A stretch of 13,709 nucleotides of DNA from Pirellulaceae bacterium (lineage in GTDB: Bacteria; Planctomycetota; Planctomycetia; Pirellulales; Pirellulaceae): positions 1 through 13,709 of the forward strand of contig JABDKS010000175.1 of NCBI GenBank assembly GCA_013002105.1, given 5' to 3'. Both the position numbers and the translations under genes were made by a program. Below are positions 7,076 to 13,709 of the stretch, piece after piece (within the stretch, counting starts at the first letter, position 1; each line of letters starts with the position of its first letter). The notes beneath the pieces are model-generated. The model was not told the DNA's origin, did no database searches, and saw nothing but the letters and a program-made list of their open reading frames with translations.

Positions 7076-8503
7076 TCAGGGCTTCCACGGCATGGCGTTG
7101 GTCAACTTACCGGTTCGCAGGTTACCGATCCAAGTGGGTTCCTTCGCGTCCGTCTTGGGTGACTGATAGGCGATTCTTAGCGTGAGTTTATCCGGCACGT
7201 TTCGTGCACACAAAATCGAACCGGCCAGGTTATCGTCATCGGCGATCACTGCCCAATGAATCAGCTTGGCGGCGTCCGCGTCGCGGCCCACAACAAGTGT
7301 GATTGAGTTGGCGCTCGTTTGGATGACATCGATTTCTTTCAACGAATCGCCTGGGTTTTGCTTCTGGCGAATACTGATCCCGTTCGCGGTCGGCCATAGC
7401 CCGACTCGTACCGTCCCCACATCGACGGCAATGCGAGTTTGTGGATCCGTGTTGGAATTCAGATTCGTATCGATGGCGACATAAGCACCAGACGCCAGCC
7501 GAATTCTTTTTGCTTGCAGGGTTGTGCTACGTTGCTGGGCACCTGATGCGATGATGAACAACTTGTCGTCGCCTACTCGATGCTTTCCAGCGCCGTTGGG
7601 TTTATTGAAATGTTCGGTCAGGGGTGTTTTGAAAACGTTTTTCTTCACCAGCCCTTTCGTCCAATTCCCCGGAATCTTCACCTTTGCGGCCGTCATGATC
7701 GGAGACGCCGTCGCGTCAGGGGTGTCTTTCAGGTCGTCCAGCGGATTTTTGAAACCGCTTGCGGCCAGTTTGCTGCCCAGACCCGTCTTGCCATGCATTC
7801 TTGCCTGTGCGGCTTTCGACATCCGTTTGCGTGGTCCAGGTGCCGGTCTGTTGGCGGATTGCTGCTGAAATCCTGCGCCACTGAAAGCAGCGGTGGAACC
7901 GGCACTATTGCTGCCACTGACTTCCGCGGCACGGCGTCCACCATTTCGATTGACAAACCAAAACACGCCGACCGCAAACAGCAACAAAGAGGCGGACAAC
8001 GCGTGGTACTTGTACACGTCCCAAGTCGATTTCTGCTTACGTGATCGACCCTGCGTGGTGCCGGCTGGCTGGGTTCCCGATCGTTTCGCGGCTCGCGGCC
8101 GTTTCGCGGCGCTGCTGTCGGCCGCGTCAAGCTGAATGCTTAATCCCGGTGCACCTACTGCGGTTGCTGCACCTGCTGCAGTTGCTGCACTTTCTTCAAC
8201 GTCGTTATCGTCTTCGTCGGGAGTCGACAGCCACGTGTCGTACTCGGATTTGGATTCGGCGTTCAGCAAGGTACGCCGTGCTAAGGCGACTTCCTGCATC
8301 AGTTTTTGAATCTCTTTTCGATTCGGGCCCGCTGCGATTTGGTGCAGGTAGGCGGTACGTTTTTTGGCGCCCTCGTCGATCGCGTTCACGTCGTCGGTGA
8401 ATTCATCGACTCCCAACAACAAGTAGTAATTGGGCGGGCAATATTCGGGCGGGATCTCGAGCCACCGCGTGTATCGTTCGAGTGATTCCGACGGGTCATC
8501 CAT
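7076..8503 (-). CDS. J-like-domain single-span membrane protein with beta-rich C-terminus
   Basis: The 475-residue product starts with a planctomycete-type J-like module. W14-LEIPPE is followed by PPNYYLLLGV (23-32), and two more helices end in ARRTLLNAESKSEYDTWL (75-92). The HPD tripeptide that lets real J-proteins stimulate Hsp70 is absent: the corresponding loop reads AAGPNRKE. An acidic/Ala-rich linker (93-130) and a basic stretch (133-158) lead to one membrane helix (about 168-184, SASLLLFAVGVFWFV). A Gly/Ser-rich low-complexity linker (190-260) precedes a beta-rich C-terminal domain (about 280-475) of unrecognised family. Topology is probably N-in, C-out. The start at 8503 is chosen because family members begin just before this motif. 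The frame is open to a TTG at 8596. Only a weak purine-rich site precedes the ATG. It is the last gene of the leftward cluster, 244 nt after the zinc-ribbon gene. Confidence 0.87.
   Translation of the reverse strand: MDDPSESLERYTRWLEIPPEYCPPNYYLLLGVDEFTDDVNAIDEGAKKRTAYLHQIAAGPNRKEIQKLMQEVALARRTLLNAESKSEYDTWLSTPDEDDNDVEESAATAAGAATAVGAPGLSIQLDAADSSAAKRPRAAKRSGTQPAGTTQGRSRKQKSTWDVYKYHALSASLLLFAVGVFWFVNRNGGRRAAEVSGSNSAGSTAAFSGAGFQQQSANRPAPGPRKRMSKAAQARMHGKTGLGSKLAASGFKNPLDDLKDTPDATASPIMTAAKVKIPGNWTKGLVKKNVFKTPLTEHFNKPNGAGKHRVGDDKLFIIASGAQQRSTTLQAKRIRLASGAYVAIDTNLNSNTDPQTRIAVDVGTVRVGLWPTANGISIRQKQNPGDSLKEIDVIQTSANSITLVVGRDADAAKLIHWAVIADDDNLAGSILCARNVPDKLTLRIAYQSPKTDAKEPTWIGNLRTGKLTNAMPWKP
8151..8186 (-). 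repeat. 18-bp tandem repeat, two copies, in the J-like gene
   Basis: Two copies of an 18-bp unit (8151-8168 and 8169-8186) differ at two positions. They encode an Ala/Thr/Val/Gly linker within residues 106-118, between the J-like module and the membrane segment. Copy number in such a repeat could vary between strains, with little effect on the folded domains. Confidence 0.75.
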
Positions 8504-8747
8504 TTTCTTCGGCAGGTTTTTGTAGCATCGAAAAGGTCGCGAAGTAGGTAGCGGGGAATCGATTCCCCAAAACGCGACGCCATTGATTCTAGCCAAGATC
8601 GACCGCGTAAGGGGCGCGGTATTAGCGGGGTGTCACTTTCGGCCAGTAAATGGCAGGTACAGCGGTTCGGGCGGGAGGCCCAATTGGGGTAAGCGTCCCG
8701 GAATCACGGGATCGACTGATGGTTGTTCCGGCTGATAGCAGTGCCAA
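8504..8747. other. Intergenic gap between zinc-ribbon and J-like genes
   Basis: These 244 bases separate two leftward genes. A 6-bp inverted repeat, ACCGCG (8602-8607) with CGCGGT (8615-8620), has a 7-nt loop. A 5-bp one, TCCCG (8696-8700) with CGGGA (8707-8711), has a 6-nt loop. Neither is followed by a T-tract on the minus strand, so neither is called a terminator. The gap is long enough for a separate promoter for the J-like gene, but none is clear. Confidence 0.4.
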
Positions 8748-11603
8748 CTAAAGACTTGGCTCACTCGGTGTAGCGCCGCCGAACTGCTGGTTAACTTGTT
8801 CAATCAATTCATTCATCCGCGTAAACCAGGGTTCCGCGCCTGGCTTGATGGACGTCTTCATTCGCGTCAGTAATCGCTGCAATTCTGCGACACGCTGGCC
8901 TTTTAGCGTTTGGTCGGGTGTTGCACGCGCGATCAGCCACTTGCACTGTGCGAGGTGAAACTGACATTTCATCAGTCGCTCGGTGTTCTTTGCATCGGCA
9001 TTATCCGAAAACCGGATGCCGTGCAGAGTCGTGACAAGTTTGTTCCAACCCCAAATGGGTGAATCGGTCGGTCCGTCGACCGCATCGGTCAGCGACAACG
9101 GATCGTTCGCGTCGATCGCCGACTGTTGCAATGCCTCGGCGGCTTCGATTTGCAGCCCAAACGCGTTGGGAGTCTGTTCGAGAATATCGCCGAGCGATAC
9201 GATTGCCTCGTCCAATCGACCGGCGCCGCGCAGGAGTTGTGCGTGACGCAGCAACGCACCTTGTCGCGAAGATTCCGGGAAGTCGTCGCGCGACATGGCC
9301 AGTTCGTACGCCGCTGCGGCTTTTTGAAAGCACAGTTGTTTCAAATTCGCGTCGGCAGCCCGTGGTGCCAATTTGCTCCACGATTCGCCCAACCACATGA
9401 TGTTCGACGCGGTCAAAGTCGAATTCTGTTGTTTCAGCGGCTCTATCAGGTCTGCCAAATTGGAGAGCTGATCACGTGTAATGATCGACTGTTGGGACAA
9501 CTGATCGATGTAATCTGTGGCCACGCTGAGAAACAGCCTGCCGAGGTCCGCAGAATGCTCTTCCCCCAATTTAGACGCAAGTTCCATCAGCGTCTCGTTA
9601 GCACCGGTACCATCGTTTAACTGCGTGCGAATTGAAAAGAGGGTTTCGTAGACCAATCGTAAAAACGAGACGCTGACCTTTACCGTATCGCCTGATCCAT
9701 CGATCGAGATCGATTCGGTCACTGGCATTGGTTTGCCGGTCAACCACTGCTGGGCAGCTTGTAACTTGCCGGCACTTAATTCGATCCGCGCGAGATTCAG
9801 CTTAGCAACCAACACATTCTGTGTCGGTTCGGATTGTTTCTCAGTCAACGATTTGACACCTTGACTGAGGAAGTTGCGTGCTTGCGATAGAATCTGATTG
9901 TTTCGCGTCTTTTGCTGTGCGCTTGGATTCTCGTTTTCAGCAGCTTGAATGCGATACTCAGCCCACAAAGCGGATCCGGCTGCCAATTGCGAAGTCGCAT
10001 AATGGGGCGAAGTTTTGGGTATCAATCGATAGACGGAGGCGGCCTTGAATGGATGACCAAACTTATCGTACAGCTGGGCTAGATTCAGCCGGATTGGGTC
10101 GAGTTGTGGATCCTCAGGCCACCGTTTGGCGAACACATCCACGATCGATCGCATCCGATCCAGTTCGCCGACTTGCTCGGGCAGCCCCCAATGATTCTGA
10201 TTGGCCTCTTGAGTAGCCGCCAGTGCGATCATGATGGCGTTCTTGGTCGATGCCTCTTTCTTGTCACCCCAACGCCCGACTGCTTCGCCCAAAACGCTAG
10301 CTTCGGGCAACCGACCGGCGCGAAAATAACAGTACGCAAGCATGTACCGCAATGAATCGAGTTGATCGTTTGTCTTCTGCTTGCTTCCGATCGCTAGCGT
10401 CGCTTGGAGTTGTCCGATCGCTTTACCAAGTTGCTCGTGATAGGCAGCGTTGTCGTCCGATTGGGCGGATTCGGCTTCAAGTTTTTTGGCGTTTTCGTAG
10501 GAATCATAGGCCTCTTGATAGGCACGCGCGAACGTCAGGCCGCGGGACTCCGAGGCGATGATCGGGACGATCGGTCGGGCCGGTTTCGCGGGCGGCAAGG
10601 CTTGTTTGCTGGGAGGCGCAAACTGTGTTGCACGTGGCGGCGGTGGCGATCTATCCACTCTGCCTGGATCGCGCGAAGGACTTGCCGCGGCGGCGGGATC
10701 GTTCACTGTCGGTTCGTTCGCGATCAAAACATTGGTGTTCATTTCCGCGTCAACGTCATCGCCGGAACCTTGCGTTGAATCAGGTAGCTGGGCGGAGGAC
10801 GTCGACGGACCACTTGGTTCTACGATTTCGCCATTCGCATCGTCGGAGGCATCGGATGCGGCGATGGCAATGTCACCACCGATGGGCGGGATCGTGACTG
10901 CCTGGCGTGGTTTTTGGGCGACCTTCTGCTTTGTCAGCATTCCCGCCTGTCGCAATGCGAACATCGTGACCGAAAACAGCAACAGCAAAACGACGAAGCC
11001 GATTCCGAAAAGTGCAATGGGGGAGCGTTTCTTTTTTCGTTGTGTCGTTTCGTCGTGGTCGGATGGCTCGCTCGGTCTTTGCCGCCGCGGCGCGTGGGAG
11101 CCGACCTCGTCTGCACCGTTCTGAACTTTAACGGCGACAACCTTTTTGGCCTCATTGACCTGTGCGGCAAAGACGCACCCGCAATCACACTGAGAATCCA
11201 CACCCAGGTCGCTGCGGGTGACCACAAAGGGACTCGAACACTCTGGACAAGTGATCAATCGTTCGCCTTTTGCGAGCGCGGCTTTTGGATCGGACGCTGT
11301 CGACGTGGCCACTGCAAGGGCATCGGCAGCGGACTCGCCGCGACTCGAAACTGGCGCTCGCAAAACGACAGTCGGAACCGTCAATTGAGCGCCACACTCA
11401 CATTCAACGACCTCTCCGGCCCCATCGCTATCGACGACGTATTCGCCGTCACACTGCGAACAAAATACCGGGATCTCGTTAAAGCCAGCAACGTCAGCGG
11501 CGAACAGTGTCGAACCACATTCGCATTCGAAAACCATTCCGACGTCGTCATCGTCCAATTCGTAAAGGGTACGGCACGTCGGACATTGCCCATGATGACT
11601 CAT
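8748..11603 (-). CDS. Triple zinc-ribbon, single-span membrane protein with TPR-like extracytoplasmic region
   Basis: The 951-residue product has three N-terminal zinc ribbons, each with a CxxC...CxC pattern: Cys7/10/27/29, Cys48/51/68/70 and Cys119/122/139/141. The spacing between the two halves is constant (16 residues). A basic patch RKKKR (189-193) precedes one membrane helix (about 196-217), so the ribbons should be cytoplasmic and the rest outside. A Pro/Ser/Asp-rich linker (about 225-350) leads to a long helical region (about 355-940). Its TPR-like helical pairs include LRYMLAYCYFRAGRLPEA (418-435), IRLNLAQLYDKFGHPFKAASVY (504-525) and ALLRHAQLLRGAGRLDEAI (783-801). TPR-like solenoids usually bind proteins. 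No enzymatic motif was seen. The start at 11603 follows GGGAG at 8-nt spacing; a GTG three codons earlier is less well placed. It lies downstream of the vWA gene on the same strand (168-nt gap). Confidence 0.9.
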   Translation of the reverse strand: MSHHGQCPTCRTLYELDDDDVGMVFECECGSTLFAADVAGFNEIPVFCSQCDGEYVVDSDGAGEVVECECGAQLTVPTVVLRAPVSSRGESAADALAVATSTASDPKAALAKGERLITCPECSSPFVVTRSDLGVDSQCDCGCVFAAQVNEAKKVVAVKVQNGADEVGSHAPRRQRPSEPSDHDETTQRKKKRSPIALFGIGFVVLLLLFSVTMFALRQAGMLTKQKVAQKPRQAVTIPPIGGDIAIAASDASDDANGEIVEPSGPSTSSAQLPDSTQGSGDDVDAEMNTNVLIANEPTVNDPAAAASPSRDPGRVDRSPPPPRATQFAPPSKQALPPAKPARPIVPIIASESRGLTFARAYQEAYDSYENAKKLEAESAQSDDNAAYHEQLGKAIGQLQATLAIGSKQKTNDQLDSLRYMLAYCYFRAGRLPEASVLGEAVGRWGDKKEASTKNAIMIALAATQEANQNHWGLPEQVGELDRMRSIVDVFAKRWPEDPQLDPIRLNLAQLYDKFGHPFKAASVYRLIPKTSPHYATSQLAAGSALWAEYRIQAAENENPSAQQKTRNNQILSQARNFLSQGVKSLTEKQSEPTQNVLVAKLNLARIELSAGKLQAAQQWLTGKPMPVTESISIDGSGDTVKVSVSFLRLVYETLFSIRTQLNDGTGANETLMELASKLGEEHSADLGRLFLSVATDYIDQLSQQSIITRDQLSNLADLIEPLKQQNSTLTASNIMWLGESWSKLAPRAADANLKQLCFQKAAAAYELAMSRDDFPESSRQGALLRHAQLLRGAGRLDEAIVSLGDILEQTPNAFGLQIEAAEALQQSAIDANDPLSLTDAVDGPTDSPIWGWNKLVTTLHGIRFSDNADAKNTERLMKCQFHLAQCKWLIARATPDQTLKGQRVAELQRLLTRMKTSIKPGAEPWFTRMNELIEQVNQQFGGATPSEPSL

Positions 11604-11611
11604 ACGGACCA

Positions 11612-11616
11612 CTCCC
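11612..11616 (-). promoter_or_regulatory. Ribosome binding site of the zinc-ribbon gene
   Basis: Read leftward, GGGAG sits 8 nt before the ATG at 11603. It overlaps the alternative GTG start at 11612 and so argues against it. Confidence 0.7.
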
Positions 11617-11771
11617 AGCGGCGTCGATTGACGTCATCGTGAGCGACTGGGCACGTCATGTTGGGAACTTCAAGAAAGGAAACTCGGGCAATACCTGCGA
11701 GCGGATAGCCAAATCTTACCCTGTCGGCGATGGCATCCCAACGCATCGGAAGTCAGACTGTCCAATGCCGC

Positions 11772-13196
11772 CTACTTTTTACCAGCGCCCAACGTAATCC
11801 CCCATACGCCGTCACGTTTGTTGTTTCGTTTGCGTGGGTTGCGTTGCGCCAGAGCCGCTGCGCCGGGCGCCACGCCGACGTCTTTGTAGTTGCCGCCATG
11901 TGCCTTCGCCAACCGCGCGAATTCTTTAGCATTCTGTGGCGAAACTTCCATTCCACGCGTGTGTAGCGTCGCTTTCGTGCGCGGTTTACCGGCAAAATAC
12001 TTTGACGCACCGTCGGTAAACGCACCGTCGCCCAGCACATAGATCACATCCGGATCCATATTGAACGCCGCCTGGATGGCTTCTTTGCCATTTGTCTTGA
12101 GACACAATTGGACCGTACCGAGCCACTGAAACATTTGCTGCTTGTGCGTGTCTGTGGCATAAACCAACTGGGTCACCGGATTGGGATACATCATCCCATA
12201 CGCGGTGTCGCTGTAAAAAATCACATAAAACCGTTGTTTCTTATTCAACGCATTGACGGCGATCACCAATTCGTTCAAAGCCGTTTCGAATCGACCCCGG
12301 GTCATGGAGTTGGAGTTGTCGATGACAAATACGTAATCGTTCGCGGTGCTTTGCGTGCCGAAAACGCTGGATGCTTTCTTGGAGACTTTTTTGCCGGTGC
12401 CGGAATCCTGGGAGACCACCGACGGCGGCTTGATCGCGTCACCACTGATCGCCGCCATAAAATCCGGGGCGGTCACCGCATCGGTCATCGCCATTTCGAC
12501 TTCTTGTGATTCCGGCGGCGGGTCATTTTCTTCGACCTCGGTTGGGTCGGTAACCTCGACGTCGGGTTCGATCACGACCTCTTGCACGATATCGCGTGAA
12601 GCAGGAGACGCGGTCAACAGCAGGCCCTTTTCTTCGTTGTCGTTGACCATCATCAAACTGGCCAACAACAAAAAGATTGCTACGTGTATGGCAATGCTGA
12701 TTCCGTGGCTACCGAGTTGCCGCTCTAGATAGGCCCGTCGAGATTCCAGCCACTGCCGCAGGAAGACCTTGTACCAATCCCATCCTTCGGCCTCCTCTAA
12801 CTCCTGCTCTCTCGCGAGGCGTAATTCTTCGGCCTCGATCTCCGCCTGGCTCAGTCCGCTAAACAGCAAAACTTCATCGTTGACGTCAGCGTCGTCCACC
12901 GTCTCGATTGGAGGCTGTAGTGAAGCAGCTGGCCTGGCACGTGTTGCCAATCGAGGCGGTGTGTTGGCAGAACCAGGCGCGACAGCGGTGCGTTCCTGCT
13001 CCAACAAATCTTGGTACCCACTCGCTCTCGCCGCTTCGACGTCACTGAGCGGAATTTCGAACAGGTGCTGATCGTTGCCAACGATGGTCAAGCCACGTTC
13101 AAGCGGCCGATAAAATCCATCTTGCGTTGCGCTCGCAAGGTCCGCCGCGCTGATGCGAAAAAACTCATGCCCATTAGAGACTGTTACCGTGCTCAA
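11772..13196 (-). CDS. Single-span membrane protein with extracytoplasmic vWA domain
   Basis: The 474-residue product starts with TTG. The first 70 residues hold two copies of a short motif, RISAADLASATQDGFYRPL (14-32) and EIPLSDVEAARASGYQDLL (47-65). A coiled-coil-like acidic segment (about 117-137) follows. One membrane helix lies at about 166-184 (ISIAIHVAIFLLLASLMMV). The next part is acidic and Pro-rich (about 205-235), resembling TonB-type spacers. A von Willebrand factor A domain occupies about 286-440. Its metal-ion-dependent adhesion site looks complete: DNSNS (293-297), a likely Thr at 368 and Asp390 in VLGDG. vWA domains mediate metal-dependent protein contacts, so this is a predicted envelope adhesion or assembly protein, N-in and C-out. 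The C-terminus is basic and low in complexity. It is 5 nt downstream of the Pro/Ala/Lys-rich gene, and the two are surely one operon. Confidence 0.9.
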   Translation of the reverse strand: MSTVTVSNGHEFFRISAADLASATQDGFYRPLERGLTIVGNDQHLFEIPLSDVEAARASGYQDLLEQERTAVAPGSANTPPRLATRARPAASLQPPIETVDDADVNDEVLLFSGLSQAEIEAEELRLAREQELEEAEGWDWYKVFLRQWLESRRAYLERQLGSHGISIAIHVAIFLLLASLMMVNDNEEKGLLLTASPASRDIVQEVVIEPDVEVTDPTEVEENDPPPESQEVEMAMTDAVTAPDFMAAISGDAIKPPSVVSQDSGTGKKVSKKASSVFGTQSTANDYVFVIDNSNSMTRGRFETALNELVIAVNALNKKQRFYVIFYSDTAYGMMYPNPVTQLVYATDTHKQQMFQWLGTVQLCLKTNGKEAIQAAFNMDPDVIYVLGDGAFTDGASKYFAGKPRTKATLHTRGMEVSPQNAKEFARLAKAHGGNYKDVGVAPGAAALAQRNPRKRNNKRDGVWGITLGAGKK

Positions 13197-13201
13197 CTTC
13201 G

Positions 13202-13709
13202 TTACTCCTTGTCACCGTCGGAGGAGAGTTTCTTACCGCGACTCTTCCAGTCGCCTTTCTTTTTCGGTGCCACCGCATCGGTCGTGACGATTGCGGGCGC
13301 GTCGACCTTTTTAGATTTTCCACCCAACCCCATAAGCTGCGAAAAGTCGGGTTCACCCGGTTTGGCACTGATTTTTGCGCCACCTGCGGCTTCGCCTAAG
13401 TTCAGTTGAGGAGCACCAGCGGCGGGAGGTGTTTTGGCACCGGGTGGTTTTGGTTGTGCCTTGGGCTTGGAAGCCACCTTTGGCTTGGCTGCGGCCTTTG
13501 GTTTGACTGCCGCCTTCGGTTGCGTTTGTGGGACAGCTACGGGTTTTGGAGCTGGCTTGGCAGTGGGAGGCGTGGCGGACGCCGACACATTGGGTGGCGT
13601 ACCAAGGGGTGGTGTCCCGATCGACGGCGAGGTGTTCGCCGCAGCGCTGTCGGCTGATTTGACACTGGCGACTTTGGGATTCATTACCTTGGGCTTGGTC
13701 GCAGGCAAT
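13202..13709 (-). CDS. Pro/Ala/Lys-rich protein, 5' end cut by window edge
   Basis: About 168 codons are visible up to the TAA at 13202-13204, and the frame is still open at the right edge. A TTG at 13708 and an ATG at 13684 are possible starts. Neither has a well-placed Shine-Dalgarno, and the low-complexity sequence looks as if it continues upstream. The segment is rich in Pro, Ala and Lys, with KP/KPK-type repeats at about residues 51-88. It then has a less biased part (100-130, QLNLGEAAGG and PDFSQLMGLGG) and a charged tail. Such regions are disordered and often span the periplasm (as in TonB or TolA) or bind nucleic acids. Nothing here decides which, and no domain was recognised. It directly precedes the vWA gene, so a joint role is plausible. 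Confidence 0.75.
   Translation of the reverse strand, partial: LPATKPKVMNPKVASVKSADSAAANTSPSIGTPPLGTPPNVSASATPPTAKPAPKPVAVPQTQPKAAVKPKAAAKPKVASKPKAQPKPPGAKTPPAAGAPQLNLGEAAGGAKISAKPGEPDFSQLMGLGGKSKKVDAPAIVTTDAVAPKKKGDWKSRGKKLSSDGDKE
13205..13210 (-). promoter_or_regulatory. Ribosome binding site that fixes the TTG start of the vWA gene
   Basis: Read leftward, a full AAGGAG lies immediately before the TAA of the upstream gene and 8 nt before the TTG at 13196. No ATG occurs in this frame until the membrane helix, so this site settles the unusual start codon and implies coupled translation. Confidence 0.85.
13445..13558 (-). repeat. Lys-Pro-rich coding repeat
   Basis: This stretch codes for a run of KP/KPK/PK units separated by Ala, Val or Gln (residues about 51-88 of the partial protein). 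On the + strand it appears as recurring CTTTGGCTTGG-like words. It is degenerate at the DNA level and probably encodes a disordered linker. Confidence 0.7.

Noticed and set aside
7580..8400. + strand frames of 154 and 119 codons over the J-like gene
   Set aside because: Arg/Leu-rich antisense frames with no homology I can see. The minus strand carries the recognised module.
8602..8711. Two short hairpins as terminators
   Set aside because: Stems are only 5-6 bp and no T-run follows on the transcribed strand.
9126..9620. 164-codon + strand frame
   Set aside because: Shadow of the TPR-like region, with no domain and no ribosome site.
11629..11636. Palindrome TGACGTCA upstream of the zinc-ribbon gene
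   Set aside because: A single 8-bp palindrome with no second copy or promoter context; expected by chance at this length.
10558..11642. Long + strand frames (188 and 242 codons) over the zinc-ribbon gene
   Set aside because: They are antisense shadows with Arg/Ser/His-rich sequence and no domains. The minus frame has clear zinc ribbons and a membrane helix.
12108..12732. + strand frames of 133 and 128 codons over the vWA gene
   Set aside because: Antisense to a complete vWA domain. The Ser/Thr- or Gly/His-rich composition reflects the opposite strand.
1..13709. CRISPR arrays, tRNA genes, insertion sequences, attachment sites
   Set aside because: No regularly spaced repeats, cloverleaf sequences, transposase motifs or terminal inverted repeats were seen when reading both strands.

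Overview
The window looks like chromosomal DNA of a planctomycete, most likely a Rhodopirellula/Pirellula-type marine relative. This is inferred from family content. There is a secreted PSCyt1/DUF1549 c-type cytochrome, a Tat-exported Gfo/Idh/MocA oxidoreductase, a Tat-signal hydroxypyruvate-isomerase-like protein, a J-like 'PPNYYLLLGV' module fused to a membrane segment, a multi-zinc-ribbon membrane protein and a membrane-anchored vWA protein. No tRNA, rRNA, CRISPR array, transposase or phage gene was seen.

Left part (1-4256): a divergent pair of transcription units shares a 319-bp intergenic region. Leftward runs a 3'-truncated DUF1549 cytochrome that is open across the whole first 1.65 kb and has no stop inside the window. 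Rightward runs a two-gene, translationally coupled unit: Gfo/Idh/MocA oxidoreductase, then a sugar isomerase-like TIM-barrel protein overlapping it by 1 nt. Both products carry twin-arginine signals, which suggests extracytoplasmic processing of sugars or sugar acids.

Middle part (4257-7071): a small uncharacterised leftward gene is divergent from a permuted papain-fold (YiiX/peptidase C92-like) protein with a long helical N-terminus. A lipoprotein made of two tandem Dabb domains follows.

Right part (7076-13709): four leftward genes. In their order of transcription they are a Pro/Ala/Lys-rich protein cut by the window end, a single-span vWA protein, a triple-zinc-ribbon single-span protein with a long TPR-like region, and a J-like-domain single-span protein with a beta-rich C-terminus. 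The first two are tightly packed (5-nt gap, TTG start, Shine-Dalgarno overlapping the previous stop). The other two follow after gaps of 168 and 244 nt. Three consecutive proteins share one architecture: a soluble cytoplasmic module, one membrane helix and a large extracytoplasmic domain. This is the best candidate in the window for an undescribed envelope-associated system, but a joint function is inference only.

Several gene starts were moved downstream from the longest possible ORF, on the basis of Shine-Dalgarno sites, signal peptides and domain boundaries.
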